Positions 37,552 through 49,600 of a stretch of 64,000 nucleotides of DNA are shown here, one piece after another. Source of the DNA: Pristionchus mayeri. Taxonomy: Eukaryota > Nematoda > Chromadorea > Rhabditida > Neodiplogasteridae. The translations under genes and the position numbers were made by a program. Below the pieces are notes generated by a model. That model made no database searches, was not told the origin of the DNA, and saw only the letters and a list, made by a program, of their open reading frames with translations. The stretch lies in NCBI GenBank assembly GCA_036245805.1, contig BTRK01000006.1:34042901-34106900 (forward strand), read 5' to 3'. Position 1 is the stretch's first letter, and each line of letters begins with the position of its first letter.

Positions 37552-39280
37552 CTAGCAATCCATGGTAAGCGGGCACTGCTCCCTCTTCATCCTCAGCTCC
37601 TTGCGACCATCATCGTAATTGTCCACGAATTCATGGAACTCCTTGACTTGTCTCTTGGAGAGCTGCAATACATTACCCGTTCGTTATCAGCCCATCCCCA
37701 TGTAGCAATAAAATCATCATTAAGATAATAAAGCAACAAATACTAATATACGTATCTATCTTTATTGTACTCTACTCACAATCATTGGGGAGACGCGTGG
37801 GTACTCGTATGTGTTGACCATTCTCATGAGGGCATCCAGGGTCTGTGAAAGAGAATTGATGAGAAGTAAACAGCCATATCAACTAGTTCGTGTTACCGTC
37901 ATCCAACTCTTTGGAGTATAGGAGTAAAAGTAAATGAGACCAGTGAGAGAGAATACTAACCTTGGTGTCACGGGGATCGAAGTATCCTGACGAAACTCGA
38001 AAGATGGAGAAGCTCTGGTTGTACCACGTCTGATCTCCTGGCACCTGAAATGATCAGAATTACCAATGTGCATTCAATGCAACCATCCCTCTCTCTAATC
38101 GGTAAAATCCTGACCAAAGAGCTAGTGTCCGTTTCGTAGTCGTAGGTCCAGGGAAGGTAGCGACTCGCATAGAAGCCGTAGATTCCTTCGAGATCAAGAC
38201 TGAGTCTACAAATTGAAAGTAAACAAGTGGTCTCATGCTAGATAGAAACAAGTTAAGAGAATGACTTCCCCGGTTGTATTACGAATGCGATCTTCAATTA
38301 TATCGAATTCCCCGAACAAGTGGGGAGGAGAATAGTACGGACTGAAGAAAGCGACGTACTGAAAAATCCAATGTTCGTATTATAATAAAGGAAAGAATAT
38401 TGAGGTACCAATACAATAATGTGGAGTAGAGATGAACTTATATCCAATAAGATATACAGACTGACCTCGTAGAAGGATCCATCCTCGAGATTGCATGTGT
38501 CTGAGCATCCTTGCAGATAGCAGTCCGAATCGCATCTCCCATCCGTCCTGCAATCAGAAACTCTTCGTAGGCAGCCACATATATGATAAGGGAAAGGAAA
38601 GAGAAGGTGGACCACTCACGGGCAGTTCATTTCTCCACACCGACGGAAGGGACGAGAGGAGCAGTCGCCGTAGTCGAAGATGCATCCACGAGTGTAGCAC
38701 TCCTTAGTCATCGTAGTACACCAATCACTCGATATATTCTAAGTGAACTCACGGGATTACACATCCCGTCTCCAGCCTTGCCGTTGCAGTACGAAGAGCA
38801 CGTGTCCTCATTCTCCTCTACAACAAATGGATGAAGCACAAATTCTTGTTCTACCGTGCAACCAGAATCCATACTATGTCTACTTTCTAGACGCCCGTTA
38901 TTTCGGAATGTCACAGTGGGTTTCGTTCTTTCTAACTTTATCCCGTCCCAATCTTTCTTAATTTAGCGAAAAAATTTCAGTTTATGGAATACAACAAATG
39001 CCTTCGTACCTCTGTGGGTTCTGTACTGAATGGGTCCATACTTGATTCGATTGGATCGAGATCTCTCCTTGAAGAGATCAGAGATTACCTGAATTTCAAT
39101 TTGGGTTATCAATTTGGGTTAATTTCAATTTGGGTTAATTTGGGTTAATTTGGTTTAAGGATTTGGATTTTTTTAGGAAACCTTTCTTGTATACTCATTG
39201 GTTCTCTCGTGATGAATCTGTCCTTGAGAATGGACGAGAGAGAGGAGGAAAAGAGGGAGAAAGACGAAGACGAGATGCAT
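37552..39280 (-). CDS. Secreted protein with Notch-type LNR modules (about 260-265 aa)
   Basis: Exons: 39182-39280, 39010-39088, 38753-38817, 38620-38702, 38466-38547, an exon starting at 38358, 38115-38205, 37961-38044, 37780-37842, 37552-37662. A clear signal peptide (MHLVFVFLPLFLLSLVHSQ) is followed by a Lin12/Notch repeat: CSSYCNGKAGDGMCNP, then ECYTRGCIFDYGDCS, with the usual Cys spacing and the D-x-G-x-C/YGDCS calcium-binding pattern. A second, less regular Cys-rich module (DGRCDSDCYLQGCSDTC) follows. The C-terminal half (YFDPRDTK, EFHEFVDNYDDG) is not familiar. The donor of the exon starting at 38358 is uncertain: 38318 or 38339 as the last base restores frame, while the plain donor at 38266 does not. 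No EGF repeat or membrane segment is present, so it is not a Notch receptor. Confidence 0.72.
39097..39160. repeat. Short tandem repeat of TTTGGGTTAA units
   Basis: Five imperfect copies of (TTTCAA)TTTGGGTTAA lie in the first intron of the LNR gene. This is a local slippage-type array and is not the nematode telomere unit TTAGGC. Confidence 0.7.
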
Positions 39281-40484
39281 CTCAATAACCGAAATTAGGA
39301 ATAAGATCGGTATTGCGATTGAACACTATTGGTAGAGTGATGTATAATGTCACTGTTTGTTCAGTTACCTGTCGATTGTCAAGAGAGAGAGGCGAACCTG
39401 AAAAGAGTACGACAATCAAGGGCTCTGGCTTACGCGATGAATTAGAGCATTGTTTAGCGTATTAGGGAGAAGCATCTACGATAAGATCGGAAGGTGTAAT
39501 AGATGTGTCTATTAGACACTGTCTATGTTGTAGTGGGAAGTTAGATGAGGATACGGTAGGGGGGGAGTCAAGTGGGGTGAAGAGTGGAGGAGGAAAAAAT
39601 GGAAGTGAAGAGAAGGGAAGAAGAGGAGAGAAGAGGCGAGAAGGAGGAGGAGCTCCTGAAGAAGAATCGAAGAATGGTGTGATCTAGGTCTGTACCTCTC
39701 TTTTTATCCTTCTGTCGCTGACTCCGCCCCTTCAGTCGTTCGGATTCCGACCACGCCCACAAAAGTGTGAGCGAATAGGACTCTGGATATTTGTGCAAAA
39801 AATATGATTGTATTCTCCTTATTCCTTATATTGCATACTGAAAGCAGTACAAGTGCTCGACCCAGCAACAAAATCGTCAGAAGTTTTGCGGTCGAAAAAA
39901 TGTGGTTTTGGTTTTAGTGGGCAATGAGTCGTGATAAAAAAACATACCAGCAAGTTTTTTGAAATCTGTTTTGAAATGGAAAAGACAATTTTCAAAAAAA
40001 GAATGAAAATATCGACTTGGACCAGTTTTCCTTGTCTCTTCCCAATTTGGGACGAAAGTCGGATCCAAAAAATAATGAGAAGTATAAAAGTGAATCTGAG
40101 TCTGAGATTCCTTGTTCTTCCCTATGGAGGGATTCGATGATTCCGTGATCTTCTTATGACGAGAAATTGGACAAACTGCCTCGACGACATAGACGTCCAT
40201 CGTCTCAATACTAGAGAAACGCACGGAAAACAGCCATTGATGCAAATCGTATAGTGGGATATATTGGGATATGAAGAGACACGCAACTCGTGAACTTATT
40301 ATGCCCCAAGGAGGAGGATGACGAGAATCCATTGGATACGGTATGAATCTTGAGAGTGGAATCCGTGACATGAACAATCGAGAGTCGATGCTCAATCAGA
40401 ACATGAATCCAGTGAATACGTTGGACATTTTGAATAGTTTGATTGGAAGACGTTCAATTTAAAGTAAATGCAGAATCGGAAGTA
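39281..40484. other. Upstream region of the LNR gene, no gene seen
   Basis: A purine-rich patch (39560-39665) produces open frames without splice partners. GC-rich words GACTCCGCCCC and CACGCCCAC occur near 39720-39760. Nothing else is supported. Confidence 0.4.
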
Positions 40485-41601
40485 TTAGGTTGATGCATAA
40501 TTTTCTTTACAAGGTTTTTTTGATGTGTTCTCGAGAATTGTTTGCCTGAGTTCGATAATACTCTGACATTATTTGGGACACAATTGACGCACTACAATAT
40601 GAAGTTCATATCGAATCGATCTCAATTGGTTTAGTAGAAAAAAAATATTTCTCAAAATGTGGAAAATTTTCGGTATTTTGGGTTCGAGCTCAAGCGTCCA
40701 TTAAAACAAAACTATTAGATTGGAATTTCCGCTCTTTTGTGTCGGTAGTGAGTGCGGTCGTACGCTTCCATATGAGAGGAATCGCGAGAGAATCGACCAC
40801 GCCGCGGCGGTAGGAAAAAATGTGGCCTATCTAACAACAAATTCAAGTATAAGTATTTCAAATGATGCTCTTTCAAACTGCGTCGTCAGAATTTTGATAT
40901 CGGTCGTCATCTTCGAGATTCAGAAGGCCAAACTTGGTACTATAACTTTTCGACATTCAAATCGGGACCACTTAAATGATCATAACTTCGTTTAAAATGA
41001 AGATAGAACGTCGTTCTTTGTTTAGAATGAAAGCTACCATCATGCTCTACAACATTATCTAGACGGCATCATTTCTGGTCTTCTTCATGGTGAAGGGCGG
41101 TCGGGCGGACCAAAAATGACGTATCTTTTGAAATCGGAAAAACGATCTGGGTTTTCATGTTTAAGTTTAAGTTCATACATGGAACTAACTTCTCGCCAAA
41201 AATTAGGGAAATCGGGGTATAGACAAAAAAAAGAGCTCACTTGTGTGCGGCGACCCCAAAATGAGTTCTGGAAAAAAGTACTTCCGTATCTTCAATTGGC
41301 ATGATTTGGGCTCAAAATCATTCAAAAACATCCAAAACAACATTCTAAGTATCTACCCCCCATGTTATAGCTTTTCCATTGGTCATAAATGGCCACCTGA
41401 CCGAAAATTTGAAATTCCGTATTTTGACCAATTTCAACATGCGGGATGGGCCCAAATGCACTAAATGGTTTTCAAATAATGTAAATACATCCCTCGAAAC
41501 GGCTCAAAAAAAGGGCTACTGAAAAGAGGAAATAGCTAAAGGTTGAAGCAAATTATGGATCGAAAACTAGAAATCGTAAAGAAAATTATGCATCAACCTA
41601 A
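40485..41601. mobile_element. Mariner-type element, 1.1 kb, no readable transposase
   Basis: Ends are the inverted repeat TTAGGTTGATGCATAATTTTCTTTAC at 40485 and its complement ending at 41601, each flanked by TA. Size is close to a full mariner but no D,D34D motif can be read. It lies between the LNR gene and the His-rich gene. Confidence 0.85.
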
Positions 41602-42079
41602 TATTTTCCCCGATGATCACGGCGCTTTACGGAATCTACTCCATTCCAATCACCAAATTGCAAAGGAAGTGCATGAAAGCGTACGAAGAGTGAAATTCGA
41701 AGCCATTTATGGACTGAGGAACCCGTAAAGGTTAGGTATTCTATAAATTCTAAAAAAGATCATCCGATAGAAAGAGAACTTGTGTCAGAAAAATAAATTT
41801 AGTGAGCATAACTAGATATATTTTTCTCGGGTTCTCGATGAGCATGCAGATAAGACTGCAGTCGACACTCCTCACTTCCAACTATCCATGAATCATTGGA
41901 AGTTTGAGACTCTCACACTCCTCTCTTCACTTGCTATTGAGCATCTCTCGATCACTCAGATATCCTTCGAGGAGGTCTTACATTCCCACCAACATCTTCG
42001 TTTCAATCCCGTGGGAAGAAAAAGCGAGAGGATCGACGTCAACGATATTGACCCTCCACTTTCATCCTTCCCTCCTTAG

Positions 42080-42840
42080 ATGAAGTCCCGTGGATGGTAC
42101 GGATGGATACGACTCACCCATCTTCTTCTCTCCTATTGGGGAGAAGCCCGAGGGAGACACGGGGTGATACGACTCCCTACCCTTCTCTTCTTCTCGCTTC
42201 ACCCCTCCAATCGATGAGGACGCTGAGGCAGACAAGGAAGGGGGCGAAGATGAGGGACTGAACTCTTCGTCGTAAACAGAAAATATCAGAGTTTTCAGCT
42301 CGGACGATGAAATTATACGATTCTAGGGATCTAGTGAATATTAAGATCAAAATGTGTTTAGGTGTTCATCAAGAAGGCCCGCAACCACATCATCAAGTAT
42401 ATCCGTCTGAAGAAGTGCGGATGCAGAGTAAGGAAATACTCAAGTGATATAAGAACAACAAGAAATGAGCTTTCTTCGCAAGAACTCAATAGTGATACAC
42501 CATACATGATGCAACCCCTGTGCCCATCTTTCTAGCATTTCATTTTTTCTCTTTGATTCATATCATGCAGAAAGTGAGAAAAGGATTTTTCAGGTGCAGA
42601 CGACGAGAAAGACCTGGGTGGGACCTCACAAGAAGCTGTGGTATGATGGCAAGCACAATCACGGACACCACGGTAACAACTCCAGGGATTTCAAAACATA
42701 TTTTATGTTCAGTGCACCACCACCACGGCCACAAGGGATGCAATGGACCGAAGCACGGTAGGAGAAATAATATGATTGGAAGATTGGCATGTTTGGTTGC
42801 AGTTCACAACCATTACGACGACCAACACGGACACTTCTGA
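42080..42840 (+). CDS. Histidine-rich small protein
   Basis: Four exons are well supported by phase: 42362-42427, 42594-42672, 42713-42757, 42803-42840. They encode a basic region (FIKKARNHIIKYIRLKKCGCR, TTRKTWVGPHKK) followed by a His-rich tail (KHNHGHH, HHHHGHKGCNGPKH, HNHYDDQHGHF) and TGA. Such HxH clusters usually bind Zn, Cu or Ni; this is inference from composition. A candidate first exon, 42080-42163 (MKSRGWYGWIRLTHLLLSYW...), would add a weak signal peptide and joins in phase, but it is uncertain. An AATAAA at 42860-42865 follows the stop by 20 bases, and the next gene begins about 115 bases later on the same strand, a spacing seen in nematode operons. Confidence 0.65.
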
Positions 42841-42859
42841 ATGATAAAACAGTCACTCG

Positions 42860-42865
42860 AATAAA
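42860..42865 (+). other. Polyadenylation signal of the His-rich gene
   Basis: AATAAA lies 20 bases after the TGA at 42838-42840, the expected place for a short nematode 3' end. Confidence 0.6.
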
Positions 42866-42980
42866 GCCATATTTGAAGTCTGCAATAGTTGATCACCCAA
42901 CCCCCCTGATCCCCAATACTGTACAGTAACTTACTCCCTCCCCTACTATGGCGTTCCTCCTCTAACCATCGTACCTTCAG

Positions 42981-43852
42981 GCACACTCTGCGCTAACCAG
43001 AGAGCAGTGAAGCTGCTCGCACTCGTCGCAGCCGGTTCGTGACTACAGTAACCCTGTGGCTACCGTAATCCCTCCCTGATTCAGGCGGTGTGCTCGCCTA
43101 TCTCCTCTACTCGTACGCCACATCCAACTGCTCTGCGACAGCAGGCTGCGAGACCAAGGTACTGTAGTCTTATATCTGACCTACTGAACTTCCTACCGTA
43201 CCCATCTGCAGAACAATTCGGGCCAGAAGCCGACGAAGAAGGGCTCAAAGACGAAGCGGAAGAAGCGTCGTTCGGCATCATCGGCTAAGCTGGGTGAGGC
43301 ATGTGACCCTGTCTCTCCCTCCTCTCCTGCCCCTTCCTCCTCTGGTAGACGACCACTTCTTCCTCTCGACAGTCGAAGACCCACCAGGAAGAATCCCACC
43401 CCCAAGTAGACAACCAGACCATCACAACAAATAAACTGTTGTGCTATCGATCGACTGGCTTATTGCTCATTGCATTGGATACTGAAACACATTGCTCTCG
43501 AAAGTGACCAGTCGATCGATAGCTCCTTGCCCCACTCTAGATACCGTACACCCTTTGACTACAGTAATTCAGCTAGTATATTCCAGGCAGGACCAGTAGC
43601 AGCAATAGCACGTCCGCATCGACACTCGGCAAGGAACTCAACGAGTCGCCTGCCGCCACGCCCTCCAAGACCGAGTGAGTACCGTAACTCACTCCCGACC
43701 ACCGCAATCCAACCGTATCCTACCGTATCCTACCGTAAGCACCGTATTCCAGGGATTCTATTCCGGCTGCACCTGTCGCTGCGCCTCCTGCAGCCTCTGC
43801 CGCCTCGTCTACAGCGACCGTCCCCCTCGACGGGACCGAGCCCACTCAGTAG
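42981..43852 (+). CDS. Small single-pass membrane protein with basic stretch, 5' end unresolved
   Basis: Exons 42981-43034, 43085-43158, 43212-43293, 43587-43674 and 43753-43852 join in frame. They give a hydrophobic segment (VKLLALVAAGGVLAYLLYSY), an N-glycosylation site and cysteines just after it (SNCSATAGCETK), a strongly basic stretch (KKGSKTKRKKRRSASS), a Ser-rich part and a Pro/Ala-rich tail ending TEPTQ with TAG at 43850-43852. No ATG is present in the first exon listed, so at least one upstream coding exon is missing. GTGAGT directly after the stop suggests an intron in the 3' untranslated region. Introns are crowded with TACCGTA and CTACAGTA words. No family recognised. Confidence 0.55.
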
Positions 43853-44951
43853 AGGTGAGTACCGTACCCCATGACTACCGTAAGACTACAGTACTTCGCA
43901 CATACCGTATCTCTCTCCAGGTCTCGCGCTCGCGTGCCTCTTCCATTGCCGATCGAAAGCGTCTCCCTAGTTTCCAGTCCCCATTCCCTCTCCCTCCCAT
44001 CGTCCTCGCTCCTGTTTTAGCACGATTCCTCGAGATATAGACCATGATCGACTGTTGTATTCCCTCCCTCTCCACTCTGAGATAGTACACAAAACACGAT
44101 CACAGACACGACGACACTACCACTCCCACATGATGCATGATCTTGTTCCCCACCGACCCATCCCCCAATTGTATAGTAGACCCATCCATGCCCCCCGCTT
44201 CATTTTTGATGTCGTCTCTTCAATCGATTTTTGAGAGGCTAAATAAACTGCTAAAAGCGGAAAAAATGTGAAATGAGAGGCATGTCGCATTCTGCGTTGG
44301 TCTAGAACATCTTCATTCGACTGTAAGCTGAATTCATATGAGAATGTGGCTGGATAACAGCAATGCAGACGCTTACCTTGTCTCGCATCCATTGCAGGCA
44401 GTAGAGTTCATTCCACTATTTCAAGTATATTGAATGGCAAGAGTCCGATTCCTTCGGTAATTTTGTATTTCCATGAATCTCAAGCTATTAACCTAATGTC
44501 AACCTATGGCTGAGTACGACCACTTCTATTGCGGATGTTAGGAATAATCATAGCTTCGTGACATTTGGAGACTCATGCGATTTGGTGGAATAGTTAGGAA
44601 TTAGCTCGATCGTACTGATCTGCGACTGAATAAGAGCCATTTTAAAGAATCCTTCAACGAAATCTCCAAGTTTCCATTTTTCGATGAAGCTACAGCATTA
44701 ATTGTTTTGACTCCTCCAGTTCACTCTCCCCACTCGATCAGTCCCATTCATTTATCTTTTAGTCCCGAGGTTCGCACGAAGTGATTCGAAGAATATTGCA
44801 CAAACAGAGTGGCATTGTTCACTAGATAACTTAAAATGATTAATTCGCTCACGATTGACGAGATTAACCTTATTCGACTCGCTTTGTCAATTTATACTCG
44901 ACAAGTATAACAACTTCATTATACCTCAAAGTATTCGGGGGCATGCTTTTA
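43853..44951. other. Intergenic, no gene seen
   Basis: After the 3' part of the small membrane-protein gene, including a few TACCGTA words near 43858-43912, I see no exon or repeat that can be supported. Confidence 0.45.
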
Positions 44952-45848
44952 TTAGGTTGGTTCAAAAGTTTCTGACTATTTTCATGTTCGGGCATTTTGA
45001 CCTACCCCGTCCATCTTATTCAGCCAATCAACTAATGGTTATTCATAGTTGATGAAGGCTTGAGAATACTTATTACGCGATTCAATATCGGGCCAATTCT
45101 ATCAGCAAGGATGACACTATTCACAGTCAAAGTCTAAAGTGTTCTTGATTGTCAATACTATTCACTTGATTGTAACTCCAAGGACAAATGAGACAGAGAC
45201 AAACATGAAGGATTATTGACAAGCCTATTACACAGGTATATAATTTGACTCTTCAGAAATTCTGGTCCCCTGAATTCCCGCTTAACATTTTGGCCAAATC
45301 AGTAAACTGCGCTAATTGGAGAATGCTTGTTTTATATTATCTGGCACTGTACGAGTACAGATCGACCTTGAGAGCTCAATAGTGGTTCATTATTTTCTAA
45401 CTTCCTATCTTAGAACACATTTATATTTAGGAGTAGATTCATCAATCAATAAGTAATTAGGATATTTCGGAACCGCGATTTAGAAATTTAAACATCGAAA
45501 TCAGCACTTTTTGTTGTTTCTATTTTCTCACTCGCTATGAAGACCCGGTTTTTCACGTTTAACCGAAAAAGCAACTCTTGCCCTACTACATATATGATGG
45601 GCAAATTCAGGAGGTCTCAAATTTTTGAGAAGTTGAGCTCAACCAAAAACACCGAAAAACACAATTTTCGGCAGTTTCGATATGAAAATAATGTTCTCAC
45701 GTTCAATAACCAATATATCCAATGTTAATGTTTTCCGGTACTCCACCACTACTGACGTCACTAAAACTATTGAGGAATTGCAGCCAATCGAAATAGGCTA
45801 GGAGAAATTATGAAAAATAAATAGTCAGAAACTTTTGAACCAACCTAA
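44952..45848. mobile_element. Mariner-type MITE, 897 bp
   Basis: Inverted ends TTAGGTTGGTTCAAAAGTTT... and ...AAACTTTTGAACCAACCTAA, about 30 bases long, each flanked by TA. No transposase is visible. Its length nearly equals that of the MITE in GPCR B, though the end sequences differ beyond the first bases. It lies downstream of the unc-29 gene. Confidence 0.88.
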
Positions 45849-46169
45849 TACGTTAGCCGACAAATAATCGATTTTGTGAATGGGAAGCAAAAAAAATTGG
45901 AGAGCAGGCGTTGTCAATGATAAATCAGTTGATTGAACACGTCAAGGCAGTGATAGTGCTTCGTTGTAATTCATAAATATTAATATTTCATCTATCCTAT
46001 CACAAGTTATCAATAAATTAGCGACTCCTACCGATGGTGATCGAGCTGCTATTCCGATTATGTCCCCATGCATGTCGATAGATTATGTTAGCAAAGATAT
46101 GCACGAAGAGCAAATATGTAGCAGTAAATGAAACAAATGCGAATTCGTCAATGGATAATACACTCTTCA

Positions 46170-46243
46170 CTACAATCCCTGTTGTTTTTGGAAGTTGTCG
46201 AAGTCCGTCTGAATTCTCTTGAGAACTTCCATTTCACTCGTGT
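46170..46243 (-). CDS. unc-29: Alternative or duplicated last exon of unc-29
   Basis: This exon has a proper acceptor (TTGCAG), enters in the same phase as the nearer last exon (46610-46686), and encodes TSEMEVLKRIQTDFDNFQKQ then a short end and TAG. The nearer exon encodes [20 protein letters not shown]. Both have the shape of the C-terminal tail after TM4 in levamisole-receptor subunits. Which one is used, or whether both are, cannot be told from sequence. Confidence 0.6.
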
Positions 46244-46609
46244 CTGCAAGTATTACTCAAACAATTAATGGAGGATTTACAGAAAATATTGCCGGCCTAA
46301 TCTGACAACATAATTTTGATACGATCGTGAAAACATTTTCGAAATTCCGGGTTTTATCTCAGTTTTGCTATCAATCCAGCTTGAACAGGAGTGCCACCCA
46401 TCTTCTGTCGATTTTTTAAATCTAGCAGAAAACCACGCTTTATCGAGAGTGAAAAATAGCCCGTTTAAATCGCGTAATATGCAGACAAAATAGATGAAAG
46501 AAAGTGTGGGAATCATATGACACTTTGATGGAAAACTGATAGTAGAGGCAAGTCGTAGGAATTATACAGTCTGCACATTAATTTCAGAAAGATATGTTGG
46601 CATAGGAGA

Positions 46610-49600
46610 TCAAGCCCTGCCCATCTCTTTGTTGAACTTGGAAAGTTTATCGACGAGTCCTTTCAGCACACGATTTTCGTCTTCGCCTGAAGGAAAAAGA
46701 GCAAATTCCAATGCTCAATTGAAAGAGTGCAGCACCCTATGAAGATCTGATCTCGCCCATGATATTGACAGCCTGATCATTCTTTCACCATTCGATACCA
46801 TTCCTATTATTTGGTGCGGTTGTGCTCTATTCTGCGCCTTGGTCTCCGATATTATTCTACGCGAGTGGGCGCTTTTAGATTTGATCCGATTCAAGTAAAC
46901 TGACTACTGAATACGTAGGGAGAAGAAGCGAGGATTCCGATGGTTCCTCCTAGAGTTATCCCGAAGAAGACGTAGAGAAGAAGACGGTCGAGGATCATCG
47001 CGACGTACTTCCAATCGTCACGGAACTGAAAGACGACTTCTGAATTTGAGGGACGAGGAAATGAATTGGTGTTCATAGATCAAAGCATAAATGATGAATG
47101 AATCATTACCATCTTCAATTCCTCGTCCTTCCGAATGTACTCAGTGATGTATTCGATGGCGTCAATCGCATCGATTGCCTGCACATTCAGTCTCTTCCAC
47201 ACCGAGAACAATTTCGTAAAATCAGAGAATTATTTTTTAAAACATTAAAACTTACTTGAGCAGACAGCGGATAAAACATGGATGTGGTCGGGTCTCTCGG
47301 GATGATGAAGGGAGACAGCTTGCTCGCGTCTCTGAAAAAAAATTCAATTCAATCACCTAGGACATGTCAAGGAAAGCCTGCAGCGGTAATGCTTTTCGGT
47401 AATGGATTTAGGAAGATATTTCTCAAGTTTCTATGCGCAGTTATTACTGACATTGCCTCCGATTTCTCGTCTGCCGAAGGGCAAAGAGGATGATGAGGAG
47501 CGAGATTTGTGGAGAAATTACCGATCCCGGGAAGAAGAGCTGTCATCTTCTGAAACACATCAAGTTGAGATCTTTCCAGTTCATGGAGTCAAATATTACT
47601 CGCATAAAATGATTGCGCGGTTGTATGTATGTCAATGTCGTATGAGACATACCGAAAAGCGACTGTTCATTGCGCGAAAAATCAATACCTTTGTGTTTTT
47701 CAGTTTTGTTTTCCGTTTTTCCGTCGCTTTTGGCCTTCGCATGCATAAAAATTTCGGCATTATCTGTAAATTGAAAATTTGTAGTTGAACGAAAAAAATT
47801 CATGTCGCACGTTTCCGATCGTCAAAAAAGTGACCTGAAGGAAGACGACTCGGACCCAATTGGGCATTCGATGCGTCGTCGGACTTCTGAAGTAGACGTT
47901 GATGATGATGACCGTGACGAGGATTGTGATGACGTTGAGAACGAATGTGAGGAGGAGATATCTGTGATTGGAAGGTGCAATTGGCTGATTGATCGAAGGA
48001 ACGAATGAAATATGACATTCATCTGGACTAACTTTGCCATGAGAGGAATGGTCGACGAGGTTGGAGGGAGGATCTTCGATACGAGAAGGAGGAAAACGAC
48101 AATGGAAAGAAGAACGGAGATAGTCAGAGTGATTTTCTCGCCTGCAATATTAGTTGAACGATTGCTGAAAGCAATTTTTTGAAATGTGAATGTTTTTTTA
48201 AAAATTTGAGTTTTAATATCGTTTGGTTTTAAAAAAGTCTCACCAGAATCTGTGGGAAGGAAAAATACAGCCATGGAGAGGAATGCCATGAGGACGGTTG
48301 GAATGATGAGAACGACTGTGTAGAATAGAGTTTTCCTCCTAAACATCCATCTCTTTCAGTTTATCCCATCCCAAGGAGCAAATCCCTCTCTGATCTGATT
48401 GTGAGGTTGGTACAGCACAGATGGATTTCTCCTCTCAGTCATCCTAACTTTTAATCGGTGTTGAGAGAAGATTGGAACCACATTTCGTACCGAATGATGA
48501 CGTTGAACTGGATCCTCGATCGTTGCTGTGCCAACTCAGCAGGAGCATCCACGATGTCCCAGATTGACGACTTAGAGTACTCTGAAAAAGCACATCTTAT
48601 CTGGTAAAAATCATGAATGGAAAAGATCGATTTATAAATTAGAAATTTTTCAAACCTCCCAGATCGATGTATTTGACATAGTCGAGGATGAGTTCTTTCT
48701 CGTCGTACTGAAATGAATGCAATTCACGACACGGCACCGGAAATATTTTTAAAGAAATGATCACTGTAACGTCGTAGCTTTCATTTAATCGATTGCATAC
48801 CGTCCAACTGCCGAAGATGAGGTAGCAACTCTGCTGGTCGAATGGGAAGTACTCCACGTCTACAATCTACCTTCTTCTTCATCTCCTTCTTCTGCTCACC
48901 AATGATGCACGAGCTCTTGTAGAGAGCGGGAGGCACCCACAGCATGTCTCCAGTGCTGTCGATCACGACGTTGCACATGAAGGACACCTCGAAGTTGCCG
49001 TCCGCACTCAAAACGTTTATTTAGGCCAAACAAGTTTTTGTCTCTCACTTATTGAAGAGGACGATGTCTGGCAGCCACACTTTATCGGGCGACACTCGAA
49101 TCTGTTTGATCTCCCCGTAATTCGTGGGATTCCATCGCATTTGGTAGTCGTGCCACACCTGAATCGCTTGAGAAAATAGTTTTTTTCATCGTACAAAACT
49201 AATTTATGTCCTCAAAATCGTGTTCTCGGAAGAATGGAACGAATTGTGCTCACGAGTGTCAGCCAGACGTTAGTGTGCATCACTTGATCTTTCTCGTTGA
49301 CGTCGATGAGAAGGACGAGTTGGAGAGAAACACGGACGACGATGGGAAGAGAAGAGGCGTTTGGAACTGGCTGAAATTGATATTATACTTTGAGAGAGAA
49401 AAAAATCACTTAGGTTGTCTCGGTTACCCAATTTGTGATTGATGCTACAACAATTCAATGCGTTAAAATAAATGTGTCTACTCCGTAATTTATTAGTTAA
49501 CTATTCAATAAAATTAAGATGTCTATCCTCCTAAGCACCTGCATCTCACAACGACAACTGTGAGGAGTTCCCAGAGTTTGCGATGTGTAATGAAAACTTC

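Noticed and set aside
39097..39160. Interstitial telomere repeat
   Set aside because: The unit TTTGGGTTAA differs from the nematode TTAGGC and the array is short and irregular.
39877..40395. 172-codon minus-strand open frame
   Set aside because: Longest frame in the gap before the mariner-type element, but without signal, domain or splice context; judged chance.
47452..47549. Short 28-base version of this unc-29 exon (donor GTAATT at 47521)
   Set aside because: The longer exon matches the M3-M4 loop of UNC-29 ([10 protein letters not shown]) and gives correct phases with the next exon.
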